Assembly: GCA_964017155.1 (NCBI GenBank)
Contig: OZ024856.1
Span: forward strand, 47,183,847-47,247,846
Source of the DNA: Oasisia sp. SBJ-2009
Taxonomy: Eukaryota; Annelida; Polychaeta; Sabellida; Siboglinidae
Length of the DNA stretch: 64,000 bases
Reading direction: 5' to 3'
Below the pieces are notes generated by a model. It was given only the letters and a program-made list of their open reading frames with translations, did not search any database and had not been told where the DNA came from. The position numbers and the translations under genes were made by a program. Shown in pieces: positions 26,608 through 38,100 of this stretch; position 1 is the stretch's first letter; each line of letters starts with the position of its first letter.

Positions 26608-29600
26608 TTATATATAATATAAGTATTAGGCATATAATATATTATAAGGCATCACCTAACTAATACTTTTTAAATAAAAATATACTCTGTCATTTAGTAG
26701 GTTATTAATATAATAACATACATTTGATCCTCATGCAAAAGGATAACCAATTGTTAAATTTCAGCTCACCAGCTCACGTGAAAAAACTAGGAATTTAACC
26801 ATGCATTAGATTTGGCATGATAATTAAAAATTAAAAATACACCGATGGTGACGTCCAGGACCAAATATTTCTATATACATGTAAAACACTGATATTTTCT
26901 TCAAAATCGTGTGGCCCACTGACAACCATTCTTACCTGATGAAGTATGGTATATCTTTCCCGGTACAAATCTGCTTTTGTTTCAGCATTGCCATGGAGAC
27001 AAGGGGGTGGCAAACCAAGATCTTCATCACTGGCAAAAAATGTATATTCTATTTAGAACCAAAGACAATTATCATTGGGGTGTCCCATGTTGCTAAATCT
27101 ACTATTACAACTGCAATCTGCAAAGCACAACATTTTATACCATTCGATTACTACACATTCTAATCCTTCAAGTTTATAGGTGTACAATCATCCTATAATA
27201 TACACTGTATCTTTCATCATACCAATTATATCTATGTATTTTATAAATGTGCACTAAGTTAATCATAAATGTATTCCATGTAGTCAGCTATACTTGAATA
27301 TGTCATTGTTAAACAGCTATACTTTGAGGCTTCTAAACTAATCCAGCCCTAAATTGCTTCAGTTGCAAATATAAACAAGCAACTGTTTATGCTGATGGAC
27401 AAATAAAAACAAATCCTCAAATTTATTTCACTGGTCAAAAGAGAAAATAATAAAACTTACATTATGAATTTCTTCCTCTCCGAACTGTACGTGTATCTTG
27501 GTACGTCAAATGCATCAATCACAGTAAAAATGTTATCTCTGAAACCAGCAGTATTTCACATCAGTATGGTGTGTAATTGTCAAGAGTAACAAAGCTGATG
27601 CATTGGCAAGCAGCTGCCTCCTCATTAGGTCAGTAGACTGCCACTTAATTTTCTCAGGTAGAAAAGCAGAGCTCGTCGCATATATTTAGGATAAGTCTAA
27701 AGTAAATAACTTTAAAAATATCTTCAATGGCTATATATGTATGTACCTGGAGACTTGATCTAATGTTATTTTCAATGCATCACCAATTGATACATCCAAG
27801 GTGAATAGTCTAAATACATGTATGGACATGGCAAGCAGCTGTTACTCTAAAGGTCGCGTATTAATAATAATACGCCTCACTCACCCTTCTTCTGCCTGTT
27901 CGTTGTTGCATTCGTGAACCGCTGTTTCGCATTCCTTTTTGTCAACCATGCTTGAAGTGACTGGAAACATAAGAGTGTCTTTTTCATTACAAGGTAAAAT
28001 TTAATGGAGTGACATCTTTTTTAAATAATAAGAATTTTAACTGAGAATCTGTGCCGATTTGCCTTCGATGGAAATGTGAATGTCTGTATGTCTGTGAGTT
28101 TATACATACGTGGCTGCTTTTGGATGTGTTCGAGAAGTCGATCAAGACAGTCGGACTGCTCCACCTCATTGATGGGCTGCAAAACTTCCACCAGGTACTT
28201 GGTGGCATCACTGGAAGAGAACAGGGAGAAAAGACGTGACTGATTTGTTTAAATAATCAGGAGTGACATAATGGTCCTCGATTTCACATGAAAAAGCAAC
28301 ACTTATTGACTGGAAGTGTAATTAATTGTGTAATTTACCAGCACATAGTTAGTAGTTAACTTGGACAATCTCACTGTGATAACAATGTGGATCTGAAATT
28401 CTGAATAATTAACTGGCAAAGTCCTACCAGTATGGTAGGACTTTGTTTGGCTTAATTTCCATATAATGTCATTATGTTGAGTAGTCTGGCATTTGGAATT
28501 TAGAGAATGAGATCCTAGTTCTGTGAGGCCACAACAGTCTTTTTTACATTTCCCTGTGTGGGGTGTTTTACTTCCCTAACAGAGCCACATACACCAGATC
28601 GAAGGTACCAACTGCTTATAATGTCCCTTTCGATCACCATAGGCAATACAGGGTGGTTGAAATTGCCCACATTTTTAAACAGTGCCAAATCACAACCCAG
28701 TTCTTCCAAATAACAATCCCGCACTCTAAGACAAACCATTCCACCACTATGCCTCACTAATATTATTTAGCTCTGAATGTCCTTCTTTAGAGTTAGTGAC
28801 TTGTCTTGTGTTTGTTGAGTGCCTGGCACTTGCCAATACTCCTGATGGAGTCAAATTGTGAGGGTTGGGTGCATATAGTAGTTGGGATATTATTAGTTGT
28901 GTATCAAAGTCTGTCTAAATGTCTGCGGTTTCATCAGTGAAACAATTGAGCTTGAATATTAGTGCTGCAGGCTATGAGCAATGTCAAATGGACTGCGGAA
29001 CTCCTGAAGCTGAGGTGATGTACTACCGAGATGGTGGGAACATAATCCTGCACCACACCACATTACCAAACCTATGTCAGACCTATGTTTGAATATGCCT
29101 CTACTGTCTGGGACCTCACCACCAAACAAAACATCAACAAACTTAAAACGGTGTAGAGGCGAGCAGCCAGATATGTACACAGTGACTGGCGGCGCCACAG
29201 TAGCCTGATTGAAATGATCCATTCAATTGAAATGGCAGTCCCTAGAACACCGCAGACACACAGCTAAACTCACTATAATGTAAAAAAAATTCAACATGGC
29301 TTAGTAAATACACCCAGCCAGCGCACTAATGGTTTAATGGAGTACCTCAGTTAATCTCGGACTACTCAGAATCTACACTGAGTATATACCAGAAGAAAAA
29401 CTTTATTCACTAAAACCTTAACTAGATAGTACTTATATGGGCACTTATGTACAAGTCGAACCCACCTCAATTTTGCCATTATAACTGTATTTTTGCCAAC
29501 ATTTGATACTTGATTTTGTTATAATTATAATATCTTGCGCATAGTTATGTTTTATAAACAGCGCGTCTTAGCAGACTTTTAAGGTCAAAAAGACAGCGCG

Positions 29601-30170
29601 GTCGGCATAAACAAACTGTTTATCACTCATTCCATGTGCACAGTGCACATGCACCGCTGCGCTTGGGACTGGCACAAATCGCGCTGTCTTTTTGACCTCA
29701 AAAGTATGTCAAGACGCGCTGTTTATAAAACATAAATATGCGCAAGATGATTATAATTGATTGAATTAAAAAATCAAATGTTGGCAAAAATACAGTTATT
29801 ATGGCAACATTTAGGTGGGTCCGACTTAGTCTTGTACATAAGTCATAACTTATCATATGTCATAAGTGCCCTTATACGCAGTACACTGCAGAAGAGCGAC
29901 TTTCTACAGCACCAAGAAGGCAAGAACTCGACCTGATGGTGGTTCTCCCGACATAGGACGAAGATACAAATATCACTAGTGATGGGACGCAGTCTTTGTC
30001 TCATCGCGACCGATAGCATGATGATGATGACAACTACCACCAGTACTCCAATTATCGCCCAATACAAAATTAAAGATGTCTTTCTATATTCGCATTGTAA
30101 TATACCTTCTAAGGGTTAAGCCGTGCATTTTGAATGCTGACACTATTTGATTCTTCAGCTTCAGTGCCAT
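19039..30170 (-). CDS. POLE2: DNA polymerase epsilon subunit 2 (complete, 15 exons)
   Basis: This is the B subunit of the leading-strand replicative polymerase, acting in the nucleus. Coding exons, 5' to 3': 30,170-30,106; 28,210-28,110; 27,960-27,885; 27,538-27,461; 27,029-26,936; 26,325-26,251; 25,250-25,167; 24,314-24,258; 23,200-23,079; 22,702-22,561; 22,119-21,999; 21,240-21,126; 20,663-20,480; 19,914-19,738; 19,125-19,039. They sum to 1,578 bp with every phase consistent, giving 525 residues (human about 527). The N-terminal helical domain (1-80) begins [27 protein letters not shown] follows at about 130; GNLNFFGG and [14 protein letters not shown] lie near 253-297. The inactive phosphoesterase domain carries [36 protein letters not shown] and ADKYDPF; the end is SFKVYFP plus a short tail. 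ATG at 30,170 fits the family start. One intron is AT-AC. Confidence 0.95.
19312..19339. repeat. (AT)n microsatellite
   Basis: AT dinucleotide run in the last intron of POLE2. Confidence 0.95.
22823..22861. repeat. (AT)n microsatellite
   Basis: Imperfect AT run in a POLE2 intron, about 120 bp upstream of the exon ending at 22,702. Confidence 0.9.
23201..24257 (-). other. POLE2: U12-type AT-AC intron of POLE2
   Basis: The exon ending at 24,258 (VQLDLAKA) has no usable GT donor. It is followed at once, on the minus strand, by ATATCCTTT (24,257-24,249), the consensus 5' splice site of minor-spliceosome AT-AC introns. At the other end TTCCTTGAC (23,219-23,211) matches the U12 branch-point consensus TTCCTTRAC. 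The branch adenosine is 11 nt before the AC that ends the intron (23,202-23,201), inside the normal short spacing. Joining there keeps phase 0 and gives LAKA-NFHTG, which aligns with the family. All 13 other introns are GT-AG. Confidence 0.9.
23738..23824. repeat. (AT)n microsatellite inside the AT-AC intron
   Basis: Long AT dinucleotide run in the middle of the minor-class intron of POLE2. Confidence 0.95.
24400..24663 (-). repeat. Interspersed repeat, copy 1 (unknown family)
   Basis: Read on the minus strand, this begins ggagccagctcctaggtttt, continues with tttaatattatgttcttatg, acaacatgca, a central attaagctcggaacaa and ggaaagattc, and ends with tttcccacgttctag. The plus-strand sequence at 34,707-34,957 has the same blocks in the same order. 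The family is not recognised. The copy lies in the POLE2 intron next to the exon at 24,258-24,314, in the same orientation as transcription. Confidence 0.8.
26474..26604. repeat. Compound (GT)n-(AT)n microsatellite
   Basis: GT-rich run with GC and CA interruptions (26,474-26,556) followed by an AT run (26,568-26,604), in a POLE2 intron. Confidence 0.95.
28417..28445. repeat. Perfect 13-bp hairpin
   Basis: The arms caaagtcctacca and tggtaggactttg are exact reverse complements around a 3-nt loop (gta). The hairpin lies in POLE2 intron 1. Confidence 0.95.
28960..29345 (+). mobile_element. LINE reverse-transcriptase C-terminal fragment, broken
   Basis: In the plus strand the frame near 29,075 reads [20 protein letters not shown], then a stop where the family has Gln, then [20 protein letters not shown]. 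After a frameshift near 29,225 it continues [15 protein letters not shown]. This order (EYAS-WDP, VQRRAARFV, L-W-LE-RR) is the thumb/C-terminal region of CR1/Jockey-like LINEs. At least two stops and one frameshift show it is dead. It lies in POLE2 intron 1, antisense to the gene. Confidence 0.85.
29439..29871. mobile_element. Foldback/MITE-like element with long inverted repeats
   Basis: The left end (gggcacttat at 29,439) and right end (ataagtgccc ending 29,871) are inverted copies. The inverted arms extend inward as acaagtcgaacccacct, ttgccaacatttga, gcgcatagttatgttttata and ggtcaaaaagacagcgcg, leaving a loop of only about 100 bp. The whole element is 433 bp. TTATA flanks both sides (29,433 and 29,872) and may be the target-site duplication. 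No transposase is encoded. It lies in POLE2 intron 1. Confidence 0.85.
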
Positions 30171-30248
30171 TGTGGCACGAATTTAAAGTGGTTAACACTG
30201 AAATAGTTTTAGAAATACAAACAACGATTGTTGTGTTTACAAAATAAC

Positions 30249-30256
30249 GCGCCAAA
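30249..30256 (-). promoter_or_regulatory. E2F-type site upstream of POLE2
   Basis: The minus strand reads TTTGGCGC, an exact match to the E2F consensus TTTSSCGC, about 80 bp upstream of the POLE2 start codon. POLE2 is an S-phase gene whose orthologues are commonly E2F-regulated, so the position fits; use in vivo is inference. Confidence 0.5.
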
Positions 30257-31363
30257 CGAGTGCGATTGCCTACCGCACCTGACCGCATCTGCGGCATGGC
30301 GATGCGCGGTCGTCAATCCACATTCCACATACCGCCTAAACGATAGTACAGCTTCAATTTGCGGAGGATATAGGCGGTAGGACATGGCAGGCAAACAGGA
30401 AAAAGAAAAAATATATATTTAGGGTGTCGTATATCACAACAGTAATTAGTGCATGTAAAAATGAATAAGTGCAAAAGAACTAGTTATGCATAAAAAGGAA
30501 TAGTTGAGCAGTCCGGATATTTTGATTTACGATAATCCACTAAATTTATTATTGCAGCATTCAACGCACGAGATGACTGGCTGGGGCAGACACACGTCGT
30601 TTCACAAGTAGCTAGGGGGTCTATTCGTTCTTGGTACACATAGCGACATAGATCCATTTACTCCAGACCCTGCTGTACAGACCCCTTCTACATTTTCGAA
30701 TGCATAGACTTTGACAGTTGATTTGAACATGTGGTAGTTGAGAGATTCTACTAGAACTTTCGAAATTCATAGCGAAACTAGTGAAACCGTATTTTTAAAA
30801 TGGCCGCTATGCATATGAGTAATGCGTTTGTGCGTCCGAATATTTCTAAACTTTACGTACTACATTCGCACGCGCAAAATATTGTAATTACTAATAAATA
30901 ATATAATAACAGTTAATTATTATTATTATTATCATCATCACTACGATCTGCAAGAAGTTATAAGTGTTAATTATAATGTAATGATAATATTTTATTTTAT
31001 ATAGCACCACATCCATAATTGTTTGTGTTGTGTCACATACTGCTATTAAAAAAAATACTACTCACAGGTCATATATTTTAAAATAAATAATAAACATACA
31101 TGTTTCTATATTATAATTAATTATAATTACCTAATAGTCATAAAATACCGTACAAATACCATAACAACAACAGTTATAATAGTAAAACGTAATAAAAATG
31201 ATAAAATAATAAAAATAATTACGACATATTATAATTAATCATTTTAATACAGCACATACACACACATTATGCTTAAGAACGTATTACTTCAGATTTTTTT
31301 TTTACTTATGAATGATATTTCCAACACAATATATGTAATACTAATTTTGGACAAAACACTTTA

Positions 31364-31368
<5 letters not shown>

Positions 31369-31435
<67 letters not shown>

Positions 31436-31441
31436 TATATA
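31369..31441. repeat. (AT)n microsatellite
   Basis: Long AT dinucleotide run in the divergent intergenic region. Confidence 0.95.
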
Positions 31442-32006
31442 TTTTTTTTTAATTGAATTTAGTGAAGAACATGTGTTTCGTCTATAATCATACTATATGT
31501 TGAGTGATTGGGTACAACGCTGATCGTCATGCTAATACGCCTCAAGACGTACGCTGGGAGAAACACATTAGGAACCGCTGGTCTCCATGGGCGCATACTG
31601 ACAGCTAGCACTGTTAGTTTTCCCATTGGCGGCCATGTTAACGTTTGTCAGATTATAAGGAAATTGTACCTGAGAAAAAATTATAAACAGACACTGCAGT
31701 CATGCTACTGATATGTTGATAACATTTCGTCAAAATCACATATCTTAGGCTCATTTAAAATCCAAACATGCATGTGCAATGCCCGTCAATATTGACCAAA
31801 TTTAGCATGTACGTTTTTCTGCATTCGCAGGATCATGTAAGAAAAATAGCTAAAAATTACTACGCGAACTACACTCTGCCGTAACACTGGATCTACTAGT
31901 ATGCTGCCCTACTGTACTCATTTCACATACAAATCATGTGTCACACTAGGAAGTCTAACTGTGCTCTGACCCCTAATGGATTAGACGCGAGAGTGTTATT
32001 ATTTTG

Positions 32007-32019
32007 CCACTAGATGGCG
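32007..32019 (+). promoter_or_regulatory. CTCF-like core motif
   Basis: ccactagatggcg matches the bilaterian CTCF core consensus CCASYAGRKGGCR at every position except the last purine, where g also fits. It sits 47 bp upstream of the KLHDC2 start codon. Occupancy is inference. Confidence 0.45.
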
Positions 32020-32160
32020 TTTCGTAGTCCTGCCAGTGGAGAACTGTACGAAAGTAAACAAAACGATGACCACTGCGGGGGAGGCAGTAATGCCTCCGGC
32101 CAGATCTGGTCACGTTGCCGTATGCATTGGCAAATTCATGATAGTATGGGGCGGATATAA
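32014..32160 (+). other. Upstream ORF overlapping the KLHDC2 start
   Basis: An ATG at 32,014, inside the CTCF-like motif, opens a 48-codon frame in a different phase. It runs over the KLHDC2 start codon at 32,066 and stops at 32,160. If transcription begins upstream of 32,014 it could repress translation; the transcript start is not known. Confidence 0.35.
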
Positions 32161-35100
32161 TGATAAAGTAAGTTTACACTATCCTGTAAATTTCGCTCAC
32201 GTAAACAGTTTCCAAGACATAATGTGAGCGATAATAGGTTCAAATAACACCTGTCAGTTCGGAACTCCTTCATATACCGTGAAAATGAATTATTTACACA
32301 TAGTTGACCCAATTGCACAAATTCACCAGTCATAGACAGGAGGAGCGCGTGAACTTTACAGTCACTAACTGGTGTTTAACTACAATCTGAACGCGGAGCT
32401 CTGGACAACGACGTCCATACCCACGTTAAAATTGACAAAATTTAAGTGTGCAGTCTGGTGGGCCTATGGACGTTGTGTCCCAAGTCACATATGTCCTAGA
32501 CGACATGTCCTAAATTTATTATAAAGTTTTTATGTTATTTTTGCACTTCAGTCTTACCATAAATCTGTTGACATATTTACACTAATGCTGGCACTCTTTC
32601 TAGAACATTTCAAGTCCATTGCATATTTAACTGTTACTAAACATATTGATTTTGGGACATATCGTCCACAATATTTGGGACATAAGTGACTTGGGACATA
32701 AGTGACTTGGGACATAAGCGACTTGGGACATAAAGTCTATTACTCGTTTGGTGTACATTGTCTGTAGTAAATACTGCACAAAGCTATGTCATATGATCAA
32801 CGTGAACACTGACAGGATATGAAAGCGAAAGTGAAACTTATACCTGGGCGTAAAATTATTTTATAATAGCAAACTTTTTTGCCTGCATTAAGACAATTAT
32901 GTTTTATATGTTATTTGGATTTCTGATTGCCTCTACTTATATGACATATAATGACATCACGAATAAACTAAATACCTTTTTGATAAAATATCTGTTATTT
33001 AACACCCATTTTGAACTAAGTTGTGTTTATAACAAATTTAAGGTAAAATAAATTGTAAAAAATGTCATTGTTCATGTTACAGTGTTTGTGACATAGTTGA
33101 CACTACTTTGAGTACAGAGGAGTTCTGAGTAAATGAACGAGTCATAGTTATATAGTTTTATTCCTTTTTGTCATACACATTATTGTACCTAATTCAACTC
33201 TGATATTTTAGGTTGATGGACTGATTGTAACTGAACGATATGTGCAACCAGATGAAATACATGTATACCGCACAGATACTGAACATTGGTAAGTAATAAT
33301 TCCCACTAAATAAAACTAATTATAATTATTAACTGTATGTCATTTATAAATGAATATTAATACCATTAGTTTATTGCAGATTATTTTTTATTAACATTGT
33401 GCAATGTCATAATAATAGCAAATCACCTTTTATCAGCTGATATTAGAAACTGTAAACTTTGTTTATTTTAAAGATTTGTTGACAAAGAATGTTTTATTTT
33501 CATTTGATGGTGGGAGAATTGTGCAAATGAATGCAGACAGTAACCTTAATTTATAATTATGTTCCCGGTATTTAATGTGTAACACCTGGCCTCATGTTTC
33601 ATGGTACTAGTCTAGCAGACAGCTTCAGAACCATGATAATATATTTGTTTCTTGTGATATGTCACTGTGCGTCTGATACTAAACAACAACTCATGCCTTA
33701 TAAATCCACCTCCATAAATGACATACATGTCTTGCATCAAATTTGACCAGTTCTAGGTACTTAGTACTTACACAGCATAAAACAATGTAATCAATTGCAC
33801 CTATTCTATATGAGATGTACGGACTGGAGGTAATTAATATGTCTAGGGAATCACTCAAGACGACAGGGGACATTCCCCCAGGGACCAGTGGGGCTTGTGC
33901 GGTTGCCCTTGGCAACAGCATGTATGTCATCTGTGGTCACACATCCGGAGGTCACACAAATGAGATCTACCGTCTTGATGTCCACTCGCTGCGATGGACA
34001 CACATTGTGATCACAGAAAATTCAGCCAAACCATCTCCACGTGATAAGTTTGCTGCATGGGAATACAAGAATAGGTGACAACGACATTGTCTTCTTCCTC
34101 TTTTTACTAATCACTCTATGTTAGCCACATGTTTGTGACTTGAGTATTGTCGAGCTTGGTTTTCAGAGTTATCCTTCTCTCTAGAATGAGTGAGTTCACT
34201 ACAGGTTACACATTTACCCTATGTGTGGGAACATTTAGTTATTAGAAACTTAGAATTAGACACCAGATAGAAGGGACCACCGGCTTTTAGTGTCTCTTCC
34301 GAAAGACACAGGCAATGTGAGGTGAATTGCCTAAGTTTCGAAACGGCGGTAGGTGGGATTGAACCACCATCCCTCGATTGACAGTCCGGCGCTCTACCGC
34401 GCGACCACTGTTCCTCACCGTCATATTGTCATATTATATATATTTATATTGGTTCATTTTCAGGAACATATGAAATAATTAATGTGTTATTAAATGGCAA
34501 GGAAAGGTGTAGAATTCCCAGTCCTATTGCTGAGTACTAAACTTTAATTACATACGGAAGGATGTGAGGACAAAACGTGTTAAATCCATTTTATTGGCTT
34601 CGATAAAATTGCCATTTTATGTAAATCTTTGGAATTCAGAAATTCTGAGAGAATGAAACTGATAGCAATATTTGAAATATCTACTAAAGTGTGATATTAA
34701 TGTGAAGGAGCCAGCTCCTAGGTTTTTAATTTTTTTATTTAATATTATCTTCTTATGGTTACAACATGCATGTTGAAGGCCTGCCAAATTGTGTTAAAGT
34801 GTTACTTAATTTGTTTTATTAAGCTCAGAACAATATTCAGATTTTGAAAGATTCTGCCTACAACAAGGTCAAACGGTAAATAAAACATCCAGGTTATAAA
34901 AAATATTTGCAATAATGCCACAATGCAAGGATATTGTTTCACTTTCCCATGTTCTAGATGTGAGTATTATCACTTAGAGTCATACCTTGGAGAGAGACTG
35001 TGAGGTGTTGATGGGCTGAACTGGATATTTGTGTTGTTTTAATCAAATGTCTTGATCACGTTTCCAAAACAAACACTTATTTGTGCATGTCAGTTAATAG

Positions 35101-38100
35101 GTTTTGAGTTAAATTGGGTGTTATATTGTTACTATTAACTTAGCATGTGATCAACAAACATTTAATTCCTGTTAAATGAACTTTACAAAATGTGGCTCAC
35201 GGCTGTTTTTAATGTTGAATACAATTTACTAAGATACATATTCAAACAAAGACAAATGATGCCATACCATTTGTGTAGAATGTCATGTCCACATTGCATT
35301 GTATTTTTCTGCTTACAGATTATATATATTTGGAGGATTTGGTGTAAATATGGGAGAGTATTTGTGGGATGATGGCGATTTTCACTTAGACACTGCATCA
35401 TGGGTGAGTTATTTTGTAATTCACCACGTGATTTATGTTTAATCACATCACTTATCACATACTTCATGAAGATTTAATTATCTGATATCCATTTGATATC
35501 ATCTTTGCATATTTGTAGATCAGTTTTGGTTAACTTCTTTGGCACACTGTTAAATTATGATTGAATCTGGTGAAATTTCTGCAAAAATATATGGTTAAAT
35601 TTACACCAGGTTTGGTGATAATTATGTCTACCACCAAAATGATGTCTGCATATATTGAAGAATTTAGTTTTGCATAACAATGTAAATTTCATACCAGGAT
35701 TATATCTCCATTTCGTTTTCATAACCTGATTCCCTTTTTATATTACCATTGCAACAGACAGACATTGATGTTATTAACATTTTAATTGTTGTAGGGAAGT
35801 GTGCGGGGCTGGAACAATCAACTGTGTATATTTGATCCAAAAACGGAATCATGGTCGAAAACAGTCTGCAGGGTAAGAACTTTGTGTCAACTCTCCTAGT
35901 CTTTGTCAACTCAACAACAATCATTTACTGATGATCCATTGAAATCATGGTTTGATGTTAATGAGTCCATTTACATGTTATACATAACAGTATAGATATT
36001 ATGTCAGAATAAAAATATATCTTCAACAGCATTGAAGATATATTTTTGAATTGACGTATCTTAGGGCACTGCTACTATGCATACATAATAAATGGGAGAC
36101 AATACTTGTGTATTCGAGTTTGCCTCACTGACCCCAGCTGTGGAGGCTAGGTGGCCTGCCAGGAACCACGCCTGATTGATAATTAACAGTACCTGTGTAC
36201 TGGTGACTGCCACACACTGAAGGTCTGGTTACTTGTCAGGAAAGCATAGCTAATATGTGGCAGGCCAGTTGCAGCTGCTTCTACATGTCTTAATTTAGCT
36301 GTATCTTCAAAACTATTGATTTTCTGTAAATGCAGGCCAAATTATCTTTGAAGTGGTGTGTCTGTGGCGTGTTGTCACCTGTATGTGACAAACATAACAT
36401 TAATATTCTGAACAACTACAGAGATACCACACACTTCATTGATATCAACTGCATTCTGATCTCTCGGCTTGCTGAGTGGAGTCGAAGTAGATAACTCCAT
36501 GTTGAATAAAAACCAATCCTGACACAGCATTCACACAATTCGGTTGTGTTTCTGGTCATCTCATATGAATAACCAGAGAAGATGCCAGTTAGGTAATCAT
36601 AGTGAAGAGACAAGGCAGTGACTATGATTCACCAAAACACATCCCATTCATAATTACATACTCACTATATGGTCAAAAGGGCTTTCATTTGTGTATTTCA
36701 CACCTGTATAATTTATTACATGTAATGTTTCATAGATGTGTTATGAACAGTTATTTTAATATAGACTGTGTTTGCGCAATGGCTCATGGGTAGAGCTTCG
36801 GACTCGGAACCCGGGTTCGCATCCTGTGCTGCGGTGTTAAAACCTTGGGCAAGTTTTTTCACTCTACATTGCTCCAGTTTACTCAGCTGTATACATGAGT
36901 ACCTGGCTATAGACAGTGGTGGATATGTGTACGAGCAGCCTTCATGCATTAATTGTAGCATACGGCTGGATGCTTCCCAGAGAAGCCGAGATGGTGTCTG
37001 AATGAACAGGTCTGTCAGGGAAGTCAAGTGTAAAGCGCTTTGAACGGTCCTGAGGACTGGATACTGCGCTATATAAGAACTTGCCTTTTTTACTTTTGCG
37101 TGTAGGGGACAATACCATCACCGAGGGCGGCCCATGCTGTAGTGCACCGAGCCAACAGCGATCAGACGTACTTATTTGGGGGCCGCCACGACCAGTTTCG
37201 ACTGTCTGACCTCTACCGACTTGATCTCGACACGTTGACATGGCACAGGTTGGAGACTATGCCGCTAACTTTATTTTGCTGTCACGTTTTATCGTGTTAA
37301 CTAATCAGTATGTCAATCAATAATCGTGTGTCTCTCAAAACCAGTTTGTCTGCGCTCAGGTGATTAACAACTATTTATATTTACAATATACGTTGCAAGG
37401 GTTTGTTTTTTTGTGTCAAAATGGCCTATTTTATTAAAGGTTAACATTCTAAGAATTCTACAAAATATGATATTACAGCTGTATTACAATAATTCACCAT
37501 TAAATATATAATCAATAGTTTTATTATTAGGCAATTGCCCTTTAATACAAGAACACCAATTGAATATGTGGTAGCTACAAATGGTGAGAAATGAACCAGG
37601 GTGAACAGTTATCATTTGACATAATATTATATGAAAAACGGCTTTGCAACCATTATAGACAAATGTAACAGTACTAGTTCTGAGCAGTGAATAGAACTTC
37701 AAGAGCGAGCAACATTAGGCTGCACTTGGGCTGAAAATACACAAAATGTCCAGTACCCAGGTAACTCACGTTTTGGAGCCATGTGCACGATGACATCCTT
37801 TTATGGTAAAAGCAACAGCAGATTAAAACATTCTTTTTGTTTTACTGTGGGCAGTTGTTAAGTCATACAAAGTAGCCTCTGAATGGTATTTCAGAACACT
37901 GAAAATGTGATGTTTTATATTGACAGAATTGATGTGAACGGGGAAGTGCCAAGAGGGAGGTCATGGCACGGCTTCACGTCTGTCACAGACAACATTCTAT
38001 TCATGTACGGGGGATACTCACAGAATGAGGATCCTCTTGGTAGGTTTCCTTCCACCAGTTATATGTGTATATGTTATATATAATATACATTATAAAATTA

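Larger units (their letters stand above)
30171..32065. other. Divergent intergenic region between POLE2 and KLHDC2
   Basis: About 1.9 kb separates the two start codons, which point away from each other. The POLE2-proximal 250 bp is relatively GC-rich and carries the E2F-type site. The middle is strongly AT-rich and includes an (AT)n run at 31,369-31,441. The KLHDC2-proximal end carries a CTCF-like motif. No coding exon was seen. Confidence 0.6.

Noticed and set aside
34259..34419. tRNA gene on the minus strand
   Set aside because: A- and B-boxes are present, but the acceptor stem does not close and the sequence runs on into a SINE body.
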